This document shows, piece after piece, positions 8,820 to 17,640 of a stretch of 64,000 bases of DNA (the first letter of the stretch is position 1; every line of letters starts with the position of its first letter). Source of the DNA: Rhizobium leguminosarum bv. trifolii WSM1325. Lineage in GTDB: Bacteria; Pseudomonadota; Alphaproteobacteria; Rhizobiales; Rhizobiaceae. The DNA lies in NCBI GenBank assembly GCA_000023185.1, contig CP001623.1, forward strand, positions 62,001 to 126,000, read 5' to 3'. The position numbers and the translations under genes are program-made. The notes below the pieces were generated by a model. It ran no database searches and had not been told where the DNA came from. It saw only the letters and a list, made by a program, of their open reading frames with translations.

Positions 8820-11800
8820 TCAGCCATTCTGCAGCTTCCAGGTCCTGACTTCGAACGGCATGATGTCGGCAGGTCCCTTCCGCTCCATCGGCTCTTCGAG
8901 AATGTTCAGCGGCTGCGATGCTGCCCATCCGGAAGGTAGCCCGAGGGCGAGCCTGCCGCGCCGGCCGGCTGGCTCATAGAGGCGCAGGATGAGGCCGTCG
9001 CCCTCTTCCGCCGGCTTCAGGCCTGAGAACGCGACGGGGATGCCGGTGATCGCAAGAGGCGCGAAAGTGCCGGCGGAGAGGCCGCTGGCCTCAGCCGAGA
9101 CGAGCGGTTGGTTGAGATCGATCGCCTCGTCGAGGACGCCGCCTTCATGCCAGGCGCCTTCATGCGGCATCAGCGCATAGGTGAAGCTCTGCTCACCTTC
9201 GTCGGCCAGCGGATCCGGATAGATCGGCCCGCGCACAAGGCTCATGCCGATCACGTTGCCGCGGGCGCTATGGCCGTATTTGGCATTGTTGATCAGCGCG
9301 ACCCCGAAGTCCGGCTCGCTGATATCGACGAAGCGGTGCGCGACGGCCTCGAACATCGCCTGCTCCCAGGACGTATTCGTGTGCGTTGCTCGCTCGACAA
9401 TGCCGAAGGCGCATTCGAAGGTCGCCTTGCGGGCCTGCGCGGCAACCGGGTTCAGGGTTCGCAGCAGGGTGCGGCGGTCATGCCAGTCGATCGTCGTTTC
9501 GATGTCGAGCCGCCTGGCGTTGGCCGTCAGCACATAGGTCTGCGTGACGCTCGAATTCCGGTAGCGGTAAACGACGCGGATCGCCGCGCGGTGCGGCCCG
9601 TCTTCCACGAGGGTGACACTGTCAGGCGCCTCGAGGCGGACGGCCTTTTCGGCATAATCCGCATCGATGTCCCAGGCGTCCCAGTTGCGCGGCTTGTCGG
9701 CCGGATAGACCCAGAGCTGATTTGCCGAGCCGTCGACCGCTTCCCGGCCCGTGGCCTTGTGAATGAGACTCGAAACCGCCCCGTCCTTGCCGATGCCAAC
9801 GACGAGGTAGTCGTTTTCGAGACGGTCGGGGCCTGCCTTCAGCCCACCCGCCGGTTTGAGCGAGCCCTTGTCAAAGACCGCGACGGACAAGGGGGCGACG
9901 AGATCGGCGGCCGCGACGACCGTGCCGTCGGAGAGCGTTGCGCTGAGCGGTCTGGCCGCAAGAGACGGATTGACGACGACGAGGGCATCGCCAACCCCGC
10001 CTTTCGGCAGCTTGGCCGACAGCGCTTGCAAGGCATTTGCCTGTTCGGTTCCAGCACGTTCGATGACGCCGCCCAGTTCCTGCTCGGCATCCTGATAAAC
10101 TTCACGGATGCTCGAGCCCGGCAGAATGTCGTGAAATTCGTTCTTCAGCACCACGCGCCAATCCGCTTCGAGGCTTTTCGGCCTGTCTGCTCCGAGCATA
10201 TGCGCCAGCGAAGAGATGGTTTCGGCGGTGATCAGCGCCCGTTCGGCCTGGCGATGCTTGCGCTTGACGCCGCTTTGCGATGTCAGCGTGGCGCGGTGCA
10301 GTTCGAGATAGATTTCGCCATCCCATACCGGAAGGTTCTTTTCGCCTGCGGTGCGGTGCGCCTGTTCGTAATAGCTTTTGACGGTGCCCCAGCGTGCCTG
10401 CGGGATAGCCGGGAAATCGCGTAGCTGCACCTCGCGCTCGACCATCTCGGGCGTGACGCCGCCGCCGCCGTCGCCATAACCGACGGCCAGAAGCGAGGTA
10501 TCGTGCTGTGTCTTGCCGCGGAAATTCTTCCATGTCGGCACGTAGCAATCGGCTTGCACGAAGCCGTTATAACCCTGCATGGGATTGTCGAACGTATGGG
10601 TCAGCACCTGGCTGCCGTCGAGACCCTTCCACCAGAAGAGATCGGATGGAATATGGTTGGTCTCGCTCCAATTGACCTTGATCGTGAAGAAGCTGTCGAT
10701 GCCGCCCTGCCTCAAGATTTGCGGCAGCGCGCCTGAAAAGCCGAAGCAATCTGGCAGCCAGCAGACCGTATGGCGCGTGCCGAAGGTCTTTTCGAAATAA
10801 CGCTGGCCATAGAGAACCTGACGGGCGAGGCTTTCGCCGGTCGGCATGTTCGTGTCGGGCTCGACCCACATGCCGCCGACGGTTTCCCACTTTCCTTCCG
10901 CGACCTTCTGCTTGATGCGATCGAGGAGCTCCGGGTCTTCCTCTTCCATCTGCGCGTAATAATGGGCGGTCGATTGATTGAAGCGGAAATCGTCGGAGCG
11001 CTCCATCAGCGACAGCGCCGTATTGAAGGTGCGCCGCATTTTCCGCCGCGTCTCGCGATAAGGCCAAAGCCAGGCGAGATCGATATGCGCATGGCCCGTC
11101 AGCAACAGTTCTCCATTCGGCGGGAAACGCTTCTGCAACTCCTTCAACCGCGCCGTCAGAGCCTCGAAGGCCGTGGCTGCCGAGCCGCTCTGCTCGTCCG
11201 TGAGGCCTGCCGGATTAACCTCAAGCTCCGGCAGTTCCCAGATCTTCTGCTGCATGACGGCGCCGGATGTGCGGGATATATAGGCCGCCGTATCCGACGG
11301 CCAGTCGAGGCTGCGCAACGCATGCTCGGCGGCATCCATCAGATGCGGCACGACTTCATGCTCGCCGAGCACCTCGATTGCCTCGGCAACCTGCTTCAGC
11401 AGAAGATGCATGCGATGAGCGGGACCATCGAGCCAGATAAATCGGGCCTTGTTGAGCCGTGGAGCGCGATTGGGCTCGCCGAATGGAAACCGGGCGACGG
11501 TTTCGGTTGCGATCGAAAAGCGACGGCCCTTTACCGGGAATTCCTGATGATAAGGATCGAGACCGAATGTTTCAGTCTCGCCGTCGGGGTAGCTCAGCGT
11601 AATCAGGCTCTCGCCACCAAGATCGAGTTGCAGGCGAATATCCTCGAGAGGCCACGCCTCCGGCGCTTCAGCGATCACGGCAAAATGCACCACCCCCTGG
11701 CGGTGCGGCCAATCCTGGTGATGTTCGATCGGCTCGCCTTCGAAAGTCCAGCCGTCGATCGCAGCACTTTGTCGATCCCGCCAATGAGCCAATTCGGCAA

Positions 11801-11846
11801 TGCGAACTTTAAGACGATCGAGGCGCTGGGCAATGGTCAGAGGCAT
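8820..11846 (-). CDS. Alpha-mannosidase, GH38
   Basis: A 1008-residue GH38 enzyme. The N-terminal region ends at the start of the catalytic barrel, LTGHAHIDLAWLWPYRET, with the zinc-binding His and Asp. The nucleophile aspartate lies in WLPDCFGFSGALPQI. Middle and C-terminal beta domains fill the rest. The length is normal for the bacterial/Class II cytosolic group. There is no signal peptide, so it acts in the cytoplasm on imported alpha-mannosides. It stands alone, but its promoter region (11986-12017) is almost the same as that of the importer operon starting at 23828, so the two are probably co-regulated. Confidence 0.93.
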   Translation of the reverse strand: MPLTIAQRLDRLKVRIAELAHWRDRQSAAIDGWTFEGEPIEHHQDWPHRQGVVHFAVIAEAPEAWPLEDIRLQLDLGGESLITLSYPDGETETFGLDPYHQEFPVKGRRFSIATETVARFPFGEPNRAPRLNKARFIWLDGPAHRMHLLLKQVAEAIEVLGEHEVVPHLMDAAEHALRSLDWPSDTAAYISRTSGAVMQQKIWELPELEVNPAGLTDEQSGSAATAFEALTARLKELQKRFPPNGELLLTGHAHIDLAWLWPYRETRRKMRRTFNTALSLMERSDDFRFNQSTAHYYAQMEEEDPELLDRIKQKVAEGKWETVGGMWVEPDTNMPTGESLARQVLYGQRYFEKTFGTRHTVCWLPDCFGFSGALPQILRQGGIDSFFTIKVNWSETNHIPSDLFWWKGLDGSQVLTHTFDNPMQGYNGFVQADCYVPTWKNFRGKTQHDTSLLAVGYGDGGGGVTPEMVEREVQLRDFPAIPQARWGTVKSYYEQAHRTAGEKNLPVWDGEIYLELHRATLTSQSGVKRKHRQAERALITAETISSLAHMLGADRPKSLEADWRVVLKNEFHDILPGSSIREVYQDAEQELGGVIERAGTEQANALQALSAKLPKGGVGDALVVVNPSLAARPLSATLSDGTVVAAADLVAPLSVAVFDKGSLKPAGGLKAGPDRLENDYLVVGIGKDGAVSSLIHKATGREAVDGSANQLWVYPADKPRNWDAWDIDADYAEKAVRLEAPDSVTLVEDGPHRAAIRVVYRYRNSSVTQTYVLTANARRLDIETTIDWHDRRTLLRTLNPVAAQARKATFECAFGIVERATHTNTSWEQAMFEAVAHRFVDISEPDFGVALINNAKYGHSARGNVIGMSLVRGPIYPDPLADEGEQSFTYALMPHEGAWHEGGVLDEAIDLNQPLVSAEASGLSAGTFAPLAITGIPVAFSGLKPAEEGDGLILRLYEPAGRRGRLALGLPSGWAASQPLNILEEPMERKGPADIMPFEVRTWKLQNG

Positions 11847-11985
11847 GGCTTATCCTGTTGAAAATCGACGGCTGACAATCTTATCGTCATGCTTTTGGGG
11901 TCGTGGTCATGGTTATGGGGGAGATGAAGATGGCGCGACCGACATCGCGATTGCCCGGCCCCTCCTCCAAGCAGGCTTGCAGAGT

Positions 11986-12017
11986 CTTAGATTAAGTAAC
12001 TTTGATTTGGCGTCAAG
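11986..12017 (-). promoter_or_regulatory. Promoter/operator of the alpha-mannosidase gene, shared with 23721-23752
   Basis: Read on the minus strand this 32-bp block begins with CTTGAC (a -35-like box) and continues AAATCAAAGTTACTTAATCT. It matches the block at 23721-23752 at 28 of 32 positions by eye, including the spacing from the -35-like box. It lies about 140 bases upstream of the GH38 start. The shared part beyond the -35 box contains an imperfect dyad around AGTTACTT and is the likely regulator site, possibly for one of the ROK proteins at 21.3 or 27.0 kb. Confidence 0.65.
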
Positions 12018-12120
12018 CCCGGAAGAAGCAAACCGCACCCGGTTTACGGTTGTCACCGTCACGCCATGTCTTTGCAAAAGCTTGCTTGCTCGACCAGACG
12101 CTCTCGTGCATGAGGTCAGA

Positions 12121-13140
12121 TTACAGGGAGGACACCGAAAGTCGCTCCACCAAATTGCAGGACATAACTCGACTGCTCGGGCAAGCTTCGCTTCCCGCCA
12201 CCACGCTATTCAACAATTCCGCCCCTTGCAGACCGAGATCATAGTATGGCAAAGCGGCAGTGGTCAGCTCCGGCCTCAGCGCCAGGGAAACCGTCCGGAA
12301 ATCGTCAAAGCCGACAATACTGACGTCCTCGGGAATCCGAAGACCCAATGCCATGGCCGCGATGTAGATTTGGATCGCCATTTCGTCGTTGCCGCTCATG
12401 ATTGCGGTCGGTCGATCCCTTTGTTGAAGCATCTCGGTGGCGGCAGCAAAAACGTAATTCTTCTCTGCTCCTACCGGTCCTTCCATGCCTAGACGGATAC
12501 TTAGGTCACTCTCCGAAAGGCCAAAGTCTCCGGTGGTCTTGCGGAAAGCATCGAGGCGCAGTTCCGCCCCCAATAAAATGGGATTGAGCCGGATATAGCC
12601 GATCTTTCGATGACCCCGCTCAAGCAGATAGCGGGTAAGATCTCGCGCACCCTGATAGTCATCGGGTTCGATCGACGGCAACAGCTCGCTCGTTTTTGGT
12701 CGGCAGTTGATCATGACTGTGGGGATGCCGACGTCGCCGATTTCGGGGTCAACGATGCGGTGGTACATCGTTACGTAGAGAACACCGTCAATGCGGTGCG
12801 ATTGGAACATTTTCCAAATTTTAGTTTCCTGTTCGGACGCACCGCCGGTGTTTGCCATCAGAATGGTCTTGCCGTTGGCATTGGCCCAATCCTGGATCCC
12901 GCGAACGATATCCACGGAATAAGGCGTCGTCGACACGTAGTCAGCGATGATACCAAATGTGTTGGAGCGACTTGAGCGTATTTGGCGCGCGGCCATATTG
13001 GGCACATATCCGAGGTCTCGAATTGCCCTTTCGACCCTCTCCCTAGTTTCCTCGGTCACATATGGTTCGCCGTTAATGACGCGAGACACAGTTTTGTTGG
13101 AAACTCCCGCCACTTTCGCGACGCTGATTATGCTGACCAT
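12121..13140 (-). CDS. LacI-family transcriptional regulator of the fructan/DFA operon
   Basis: 339 residues. The LacI helix-turn-helix is at the very N-terminus (IISVAKVAGVSNKTVSRVING), followed by the hinge helix (PNMAARQIRSSRS) and a sugar-binding core (for instance TAIMSGNDEMA and VSIVGFDDF). The start at 13140 is set by AAGGAG 10 bases upstream. It is divergent from the solute-binding protein gene at 13310, with three copies of a near-palindromic operator between them. It is therefore probably the repressor of the importer / GH91 / GH32 operon, induced by the imported fructose disaccharide or a breakdown product. Confidence 0.9.
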   Translation of the reverse strand: MVSIISVAKVAGVSNKTVSRVINGEPYVTEETRERVERAIRDLGYVPNMAARQIRSSRSNTFGIIADYVSTTPYSVDIVRGIQDWANANGKTILMANTGGASEQETKIWKMFQSHRIDGVLYVTMYHRIVDPEIGDVGIPTVMINCRPKTSELLPSIEPDDYQGARDLTRYLLERGHRKIGYIRLNPILLGAELRLDAFRKTTGDFGLSESDLSIRLGMEGPVGAEKNYVFAAATEMLQQRDRPTAIMSGNDEMAIQIYIAAMALGLRIPEDVSIVGFDDFRTVSLALRPELTTAALPYYDLGLQGAELLNSVVAGSEACPSSRVMSCNLVERLSVSSL

Positions 13141-13182
13141 GTACGCCAATCTCCTTGCCGGATTCGTTTTAAACCAGACGCA

Positions 13183-13240
13183 TGACAACGTCGACATATT
13201 TTTATGACAACGTCGTCATTCTGTATTGACAACGTCGTCA
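13183..13240. promoter_or_regulatory. Three LacI-type operators spaced 22 bp
   Basis: The 14-mer TGACAACGTCGTCA occurs exactly at 13205-13218 and 13227-13240, and with one change (TGACAACGTCGACA) at 13183-13196. Each is a near-palindrome centred on ACGT, as LacI-family operators are. The starts lie 22 bp apart, close to two helical turns, so repressor dimers would sit on one face of the DNA. The block lies in the divergent LacI/importer promoter. Confidence 0.75.
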
Positions 13241-13309
13241 TACGAAGACTACTTTCGCAGCAAGAAGGAGGGCTCAGTGCAAGTGCAGCGGGCCATATGG
13301 GAGGAATCG

Positions 13310-14569
13310 ATGAAGAATTTGCTTGGTGCCAGCGCACTTGCGCTTGTTTTCATAACCGCCACTGCCAATGCCGAAACCATCAACATTCTGGTGGAGGGCG
13401 GCGGCGAAATGTTGCAGAAGGCGGTCGCCGAGAAGTTTACTGCCGAAACAGGCATCAAAGTGAACTTCACGACCGTTCCCTATCAGGGTGTCTTTGACAA
13501 GTTCTCAGCCGAAATCGCCTCAGGCTCTTCCGCGTTCGATGTCGTGACGATCGACGTCGTGTGGAATGCGAAGTTTGCAAGCCACGTCGAGGATCTCTCG
13601 GCTCTTTTCACCGATGCGGTTCGCGCGGATCTGCCGCCTGTCTTGCTTGCCGACGCGAAGGTTGGTGACAAACTGATCGGCATGCCTGCCTGGGCCAATG
13701 CCGAGATCGTGTTCTATCGCAAGGACCTGTTTGATAAGGCTGAGGAAAAGGAGGCTTTTCAGGCCAAGTATGGCTATCCTCTCGCGCCGCCCAAAACCTG
13801 GCAGCAGTGGCGCGACATTGCGAAATTCTTCACGCGTGACACTGACGGCGATGGAAAGACCGACTTCTGGGGCACCGACACCATCGGCACGTTTTCAGAG
13901 GAATGGATGGCGCATGTGCTGCAAGCGGGTTCGCCAGGGGTGATCCTCGATAAGGACGGGCAGGTCATCATCGACAACGAGGCGCACAAAAAGGCACTGG
14001 AATTCTACATCGCGCCACACTGCATTGATCATTCCGTTCCTGAAAACGTGAACGAAATCGGCTGGGGCGAGGCGCAGAACCTGTTCTATCAGGGCAAAAC
14101 AGCGATGATGAAGTTCTGGGCGCACGCCTACAAGATGACGCCTCCGGATTCAAAGGTCAGCGGCAAGGTCGGCGTGGTGCCGATGCTGGCCGGCGACGCC
14201 GGGATCGCAGCTGTTCCTGGCCCTTGGTACAACGTCGTTCCCTCGACATCCGAGCACAAGGATGCAGCGAAAAAATTCATCTCGTTTGCCATCGCCAATA
14301 ATGCCCTGGGTATCGAAGCTCCGCTCGGCCTTGCCGCGACGAATTCCGCCTATCGCAGCTATTCAGGCAAGGCCGGCTATGAGCACTTCCCCCCACTTCT
14401 TGAGACGCTGAGCGCGCCTGCCACCCAGGGCCGGCCGATCAATGAAAAATATCAGGAAATCGTCGATGAAGCTGTGCTGCCGGCTATCCAGCAGGCACTC
14501 ACCTGCAAGGCGGATATCGGGGAGGTCCTGACGGAAGCCAAGGAAACGATCGAGGACATTCTCAACTAG
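13310..14569 (+). CDS. Sugar ABC transporter substrate-binding protein (CUT1, family 1)
   Basis: 419 residues. The signal peptide (MKNLLGASALALVFITATANA) directs it to the periplasm. The mature part is an extracellular solute-binding protein family 1 fold: a first strand INILVEGGGEM, then FDVVTIDVVWNAKFA, GMPAWANAEIVFYRKDLFDKA, and GKTAMMKFWAHAYK. The start at 13310 is chosen because GGAGGAAT precedes it. It is the first gene of an operon with two permeases, an ATPase and two fructan-type enzymes, so the likely ligand is a fructose disaccharide or difructose anhydride. A stem-loop follows at 14591-14611. Confidence 0.92.
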   Translation: MKNLLGASALALVFITATANAETINILVEGGGEMLQKAVAEKFTAETGIKVNFTTVPYQGVFDKFSAEIASGSSAFDVVTIDVVWNAKFASHVEDLSALFTDAVRADLPPVLLADAKVGDKLIGMPAWANAEIVFYRKDLFDKAEEKEAFQAKYGYPLAPPKTWQQWRDIAKFFTRDTDGDGKTDFWGTDTIGTFSEEWMAHVLQAGSPGVILDKDGQVIIDNEAHKKALEFYIAPHCIDHSVPENVNEIGWGEAQNLFYQGKTAMMKFWAHAYKMTPPDSKVSGKVGVVPMLAGDAGIAAVPGPWYNVVPSTSEHKDAAKKFISFAIANNALGIEAPLGLAATNSAYRSYSGKAGYEHFPPLLETLSAPATQGRPINEKYQEIVDEAVLPAIQQALTCKADIGEVLTEAKETIEDILN

Positions 14570-14590
14570 CCTCGTACATTCCTCCACATC

Positions 14591-14611
14591 GTGGGGCAAA
14601 ATATGCCCCAC
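14591..14611 (+). terminator. Intercistronic stem-loop after the binding-protein gene
   Basis: GTGGGGCA and TGCCCCAC pair perfectly (8 bp) around a 5-base loop. There is no T-tract. It is placed between the binding protein and first permease, where such hairpins partly stop transcription or protect the upstream message so that more binding protein than permease is made. Confidence 0.6.
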
Positions 14612-14632
14612 CCTTAGCTTTCGGAGACGGAC

Positions 14633-15514
14633 ATGTCGGGTGAAGACCGATTTGTACTTTGCATGCTCGCGCCTGCAGTCGCCATTCTCGGCGTGCTGGT
14701 CGCTTACCCGGTGGGGCTCCTGGTCTTCGATTCCTTTTTCAAGGTCGATACGATCACGCCTCATATCCGCGAATGGGTCGGGTTGCAGAACTATGTTGAT
14801 GCCTTGACGTCGAAACGTGTCATGGAAAGCGCTCTGCGGACCGTTCAGTATTCGCTTTTCGCGCTGTTCTTCGAGTTCACGTTCGGCTTCTGTGCGGCGC
14901 TGATTTTTTCGGCGCTTGCCGGTCAATCGCGGTGGCATCGCACGATCTTCGCTCTGCCGCTGATGGTTCCGCCCATCGTCGCGGGTCTACTTTGGCGATT
15001 TCTGCTCGTCGGCAATATCGGCATCCTGAACTACGGGCTCGTCCGTTTGGGTCTGATAAGCGAACCAGACGCGATCGCATGGTTGTCCAGCGAAGATATC
15101 GTCATCTATTCTGTTTCCTTTGCCGACATCTGGCTGACGACTTCCTTTGTCGCCCTTGTGTCCTATGCCGGGCTGACGAATATCCCAAAAGACCTGCTGG
15201 AGGCAGCGCGGATCGACGGGGCGAATGCGCTCAAGCGCTTTTGGCATGTCACCCTTCCCCTCATGCGGCCGGTGATCGCCGTCGTGGTGATCGTGCGGGG
15301 CGTGGATGCTGCAAAGACATTCGACCTGATCTGGATACAGACGCAGGGTGGTCCCAGTCACGCTTCTGAAGTGTTCTCGATGAACATCTACCAGCGCATG
15401 GTTCGGTTCGGCGATCTCGGCGAGGCTTCCGCGTCAGGAACATTGTTCCTCATCGTCATGATGCTTTTGGCGGCAGTCGCCTATTGGAAGATATGGAGGC
15501 CGGTCCATGCGTAG
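14633..15514 (+). CDS. Sugar ABC transporter permease (MalF/UgpA-like)
   Basis: 293 residues with six predicted membrane segments, starting at about FVLCMLAPAVAILGVLVAYP. The cytoplasmic EAA loop, which contacts the ATPase, reads EAARIDGANALKRFWHVTLP. The family usually also has a GGP motif after the fifth helix, here TQGGPSHASE. The start has CGGAGACGG upstream. The stop overlaps the next permease by 8 bases, which shows translational coupling. It forms the inner-membrane channel of the importer with the product of 15507-16343. Confidence 0.92.
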   Translation: MSGEDRFVLCMLAPAVAILGVLVAYPVGLLVFDSFFKVDTITPHIREWVGLQNYVDALTSKRVMESALRTVQYSLFALFFEFTFGFCAALIFSALAGQSRWHRTIFALPLMVPPIVAGLLWRFLLVGNIGILNYGLVRLGLISEPDAIAWLSSEDIVIYSVSFADIWLTTSFVALVSYAGLTNIPKDLLEAARIDGANALKRFWHVTLPLMRPVIAVVVIVRGVDAAKTFDLIWIQTQGGPSHASEVFSMNIYQRMVRFGDLGEASASGTLFLIVMMLLAAVAYWKIWRPVHA

Positions 15515-16343
15515 AGCTCCCCGCCCCAATCTCAGCGGAATCCTGATCAACGCGGCAGCCCTCGTGTTGGTGCTATCCTACGCGCTGCCTTACATCTATC
15601 TCCTGATGACCTCCATCAAGCCCGCGGCTGATGTCCAACAGATCCCGCCAAGCTTCTTTCCGGCCGTTGTGTCGTTCGAGAACTTCCGCGAAGTGCTGCG
15701 ATCCTCCACTTTGCCGAGAGCCTTCGTCAATTCCCTCACCGTCGCGGTGCTGACGACGGCTCTCTCGCTTTCGGTGGCCGTGCCTGCCGCTTACGTTGCC
15801 ACGCAGTACCGGCGCCGGATCACCACCATTTTCCTGCTCTTCGCCCTGGTGACACGCATGGTGCCGTCGGTGGCGCTCGGAGTGCCGCTGTTCCAGCTTT
15901 TGAAGTCTCTGGGTCTGCTCGATACCATTCCAGGCCTGGTGCTCGCTCACACGTCGGCTGCGGTACCACTGGCACTGCTGCTCATGTCCGCGTTCTTCGA
16001 GGGCATACCGAAGGAGCTCGAAGAAGCGGCGCGCATGGATGGCTGCACGCGATTCCAGGCATTTCGAAAGATCGTGCTTCCGGTCATGACAGGGGGGATA
16101 GCGGTCACCGCGCTCTTTACCTTCATTACAAGCTGGAACGAGTTCCTCTACGCGCTGCTGTTGACATCGGAGGCGACCAAAACGGCGCCGATCGTCATCG
16201 CCGAATACAATTCGGTCTACGGGCTTGCCTGGGGGGCGATGACCGCCGCAGCCGTCCTCTACTCGCTGCCGGCCATCATCGTAACGCTCGCACTGCAAAA
16301 ACAAATCGTCGGCGGCCTGACTTTCGGCGCTGTGAAGGGATGA
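15507..16343 (+). CDS. Sugar ABC transporter permease (MalG/UgpE-like)
   Basis: 278 residues with about six membrane segments. The EAA motif reads EEAARMDGCTRFQAFRKIVL, and the C-terminus GLTFGAVKG is the typical end of MalG-type permeases. It is the second channel subunit of the importer with the gene just upstream, which it overlaps by 8 bases. The following ATPase gene starts 13 bases after the stop. Confidence 0.92.
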   Translation: MRRAPRPNLSGILINAAALVLVLSYALPYIYLLMTSIKPAADVQQIPPSFFPAVVSFENFREVLRSSTLPRAFVNSLTVAVLTTALSLSVAVPAAYVATQYRRRITTIFLLFALVTRMVPSVALGVPLFQLLKSLGLLDTIPGLVLAHTSAAVPLALLLMSAFFEGIPKELEEAARMDGCTRFQAFRKIVLPVMTGGIAVTALFTFITSWNEFLYALLLTSEATKTAPIVIAEYNSVYGLAWGAMTAAAVLYSLPAIIVTLALQKQIVGGLTFGAVKG

Positions 16344-16356
16344 GGGAGGCAAAGGC

Positions 16357-17499
16357 ATGGCCGGCATAGAACTGCGCAATATCAACAAGGTCTATGGAAA
16401 CAGCTTTCACGCTCTGCACGATCTGAGCTTCGACATCAGGGATGGCGAGTTCATGGTTTTCGTCGGCCCGTCCGGATGTGGGAAATCGACGGCGCTCAGG
16501 ATGATCGCTGGCCTGGAGAGCATTACGAGCGGTGAACTCAAAATCGGTGACAGGTTAGTCAACGATGTCGATCCCAAGGATCGCGACATCGCCATGGTCT
16601 TTCAGTCCTATGCGCTCTACCCGCACAAGACAGTGCGGGAGAACATTGCCTTCCCCTTGCTGATGGCAGGCCTGCCGAAGACCGAGATTGCCAGCCGCGT
16701 AGACGAAGCCGCCCGCATCCTCGAACTGACGACTTTGCTCGACCGCAGGCCGGCACTCCTTTCAGGAGGCCAGCGTCAGCGTGTCGCCATGGGACGGGCG
16801 ATCGTCCGCAAACCAGCGGCCTTCCTGATGGATGAACCGTTGTCGAACCTCGATGCCAAGCTGCGCGTGCAGATGCGCGCCGAGATCGCCAGTCTCCAGA
16901 GAAAACTGAATGTCACGACGATTTACGTGACCCACGACCAGGTCGAGGCGATGACGATGGGTGACCGCGTCGCTGTCATGAAAGGCGGTGTGCTGCAGCA
17001 AGTCGACACACCGCAAAACCTGTACAATCGTCCTGACAATGTCTTTGTCGCCGCCTTTATCGGATCGCCCTCGATGAATTTGTACGAGGCCGTTCTGAAT
17101 GGGAGGACGCTGACCCTGGGCAGCAACAGCCTAGAAATCCCCGACCGGGTTTTCGAAGGCCGCCCCTCGCTCAAAGGTGCGTCCAACCGTCAGGTCATTG
17201 TCGGTATCCGGCCCGAGCATATGAACGACGCCGCAATCCGGCCCTCTTCGGCCGAGATCTCGGCCCCGGTTACTCTTGTCGAGGCGCTAGGTTCTGAATC
17301 CATGGTGCATCTGAATATCGACGCCACCCGGGTGGATGCCGGCGACCCGGACGCCGTCGCCGACATCGGCAACGAAAAGGCTGCTGTAGCCCGCTTTTCT
17401 CCGAAGAGCACAGTCCGCGCAGGTGACATCGCGCGCATCGCTGTCGATGCCGACGAACTCCATTTCTTTGAACCGGACAGCCGCACCAGCATCTGGTGA
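16357..17499 (+). CDS. Sugar ABC transporter ATP-binding protein (UgpC/MalK-like)
   Basis: 380 residues. Walker A is GPSGCGKST, the Q-loop is in MVFQSYALYPHKTV, the signature [15 protein letters not shown], Walker [16 protein letters not shown], and the H-loop VTHDQVEAM. The C-terminal third is the TOBE/MalK regulatory domain (GIRPEHM). It energises the importer encoded by the three preceding genes. GGAGG stands ahead of the ATG. Confidence 0.93.
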   Translation: MAGIELRNINKVYGNSFHALHDLSFDIRDGEFMVFVGPSGCGKSTALRMIAGLESITSGELKIGDRLVNDVDPKDRDIAMVFQSYALYPHKTVRENIAFPLLMAGLPKTEIASRVDEAARILELTTLLDRRPALLSGGQRQRVAMGRAIVRKPAAFLMDEPLSNLDAKLRVQMRAEIASLQRKLNVTTIYVTHDQVEAMTMGDRVAVMKGGVLQQVDTPQNLYNRPDNVFVAAFIGSPSMNLYEAVLNGRTLTLGSNSLEIPDRVFEGRPSLKGASNRQVIVGIRPEHMNDAAIRPSSAEISAPVTLVEALGSESMVHLNIDATRVDAGDPDAVADIGNEKAAVARFSPKSTVRAGDIARIAVDADELHFFEPDSRTSIW

Positions 17500-17640
17500 T
17501 GGTGCGCAGGATCCTGCTCCAAACTCGAACAAGAGAGCCGATTGAACGCATAACCCCAGGCGGCTTTCGCACGACAAGCCAATCAAGAACACCGGTCTAC
17601 TCTCGCTGTAGCGTAGGAAATGGCCGCGGAGACATGAACC

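Noticed and set aside
9108..10424. A 438-codon plus-strand frame opposite the GH38 gene
   Set aside because: Antisense shadow; the minus strand carries catalytic GH38 motifs throughout.
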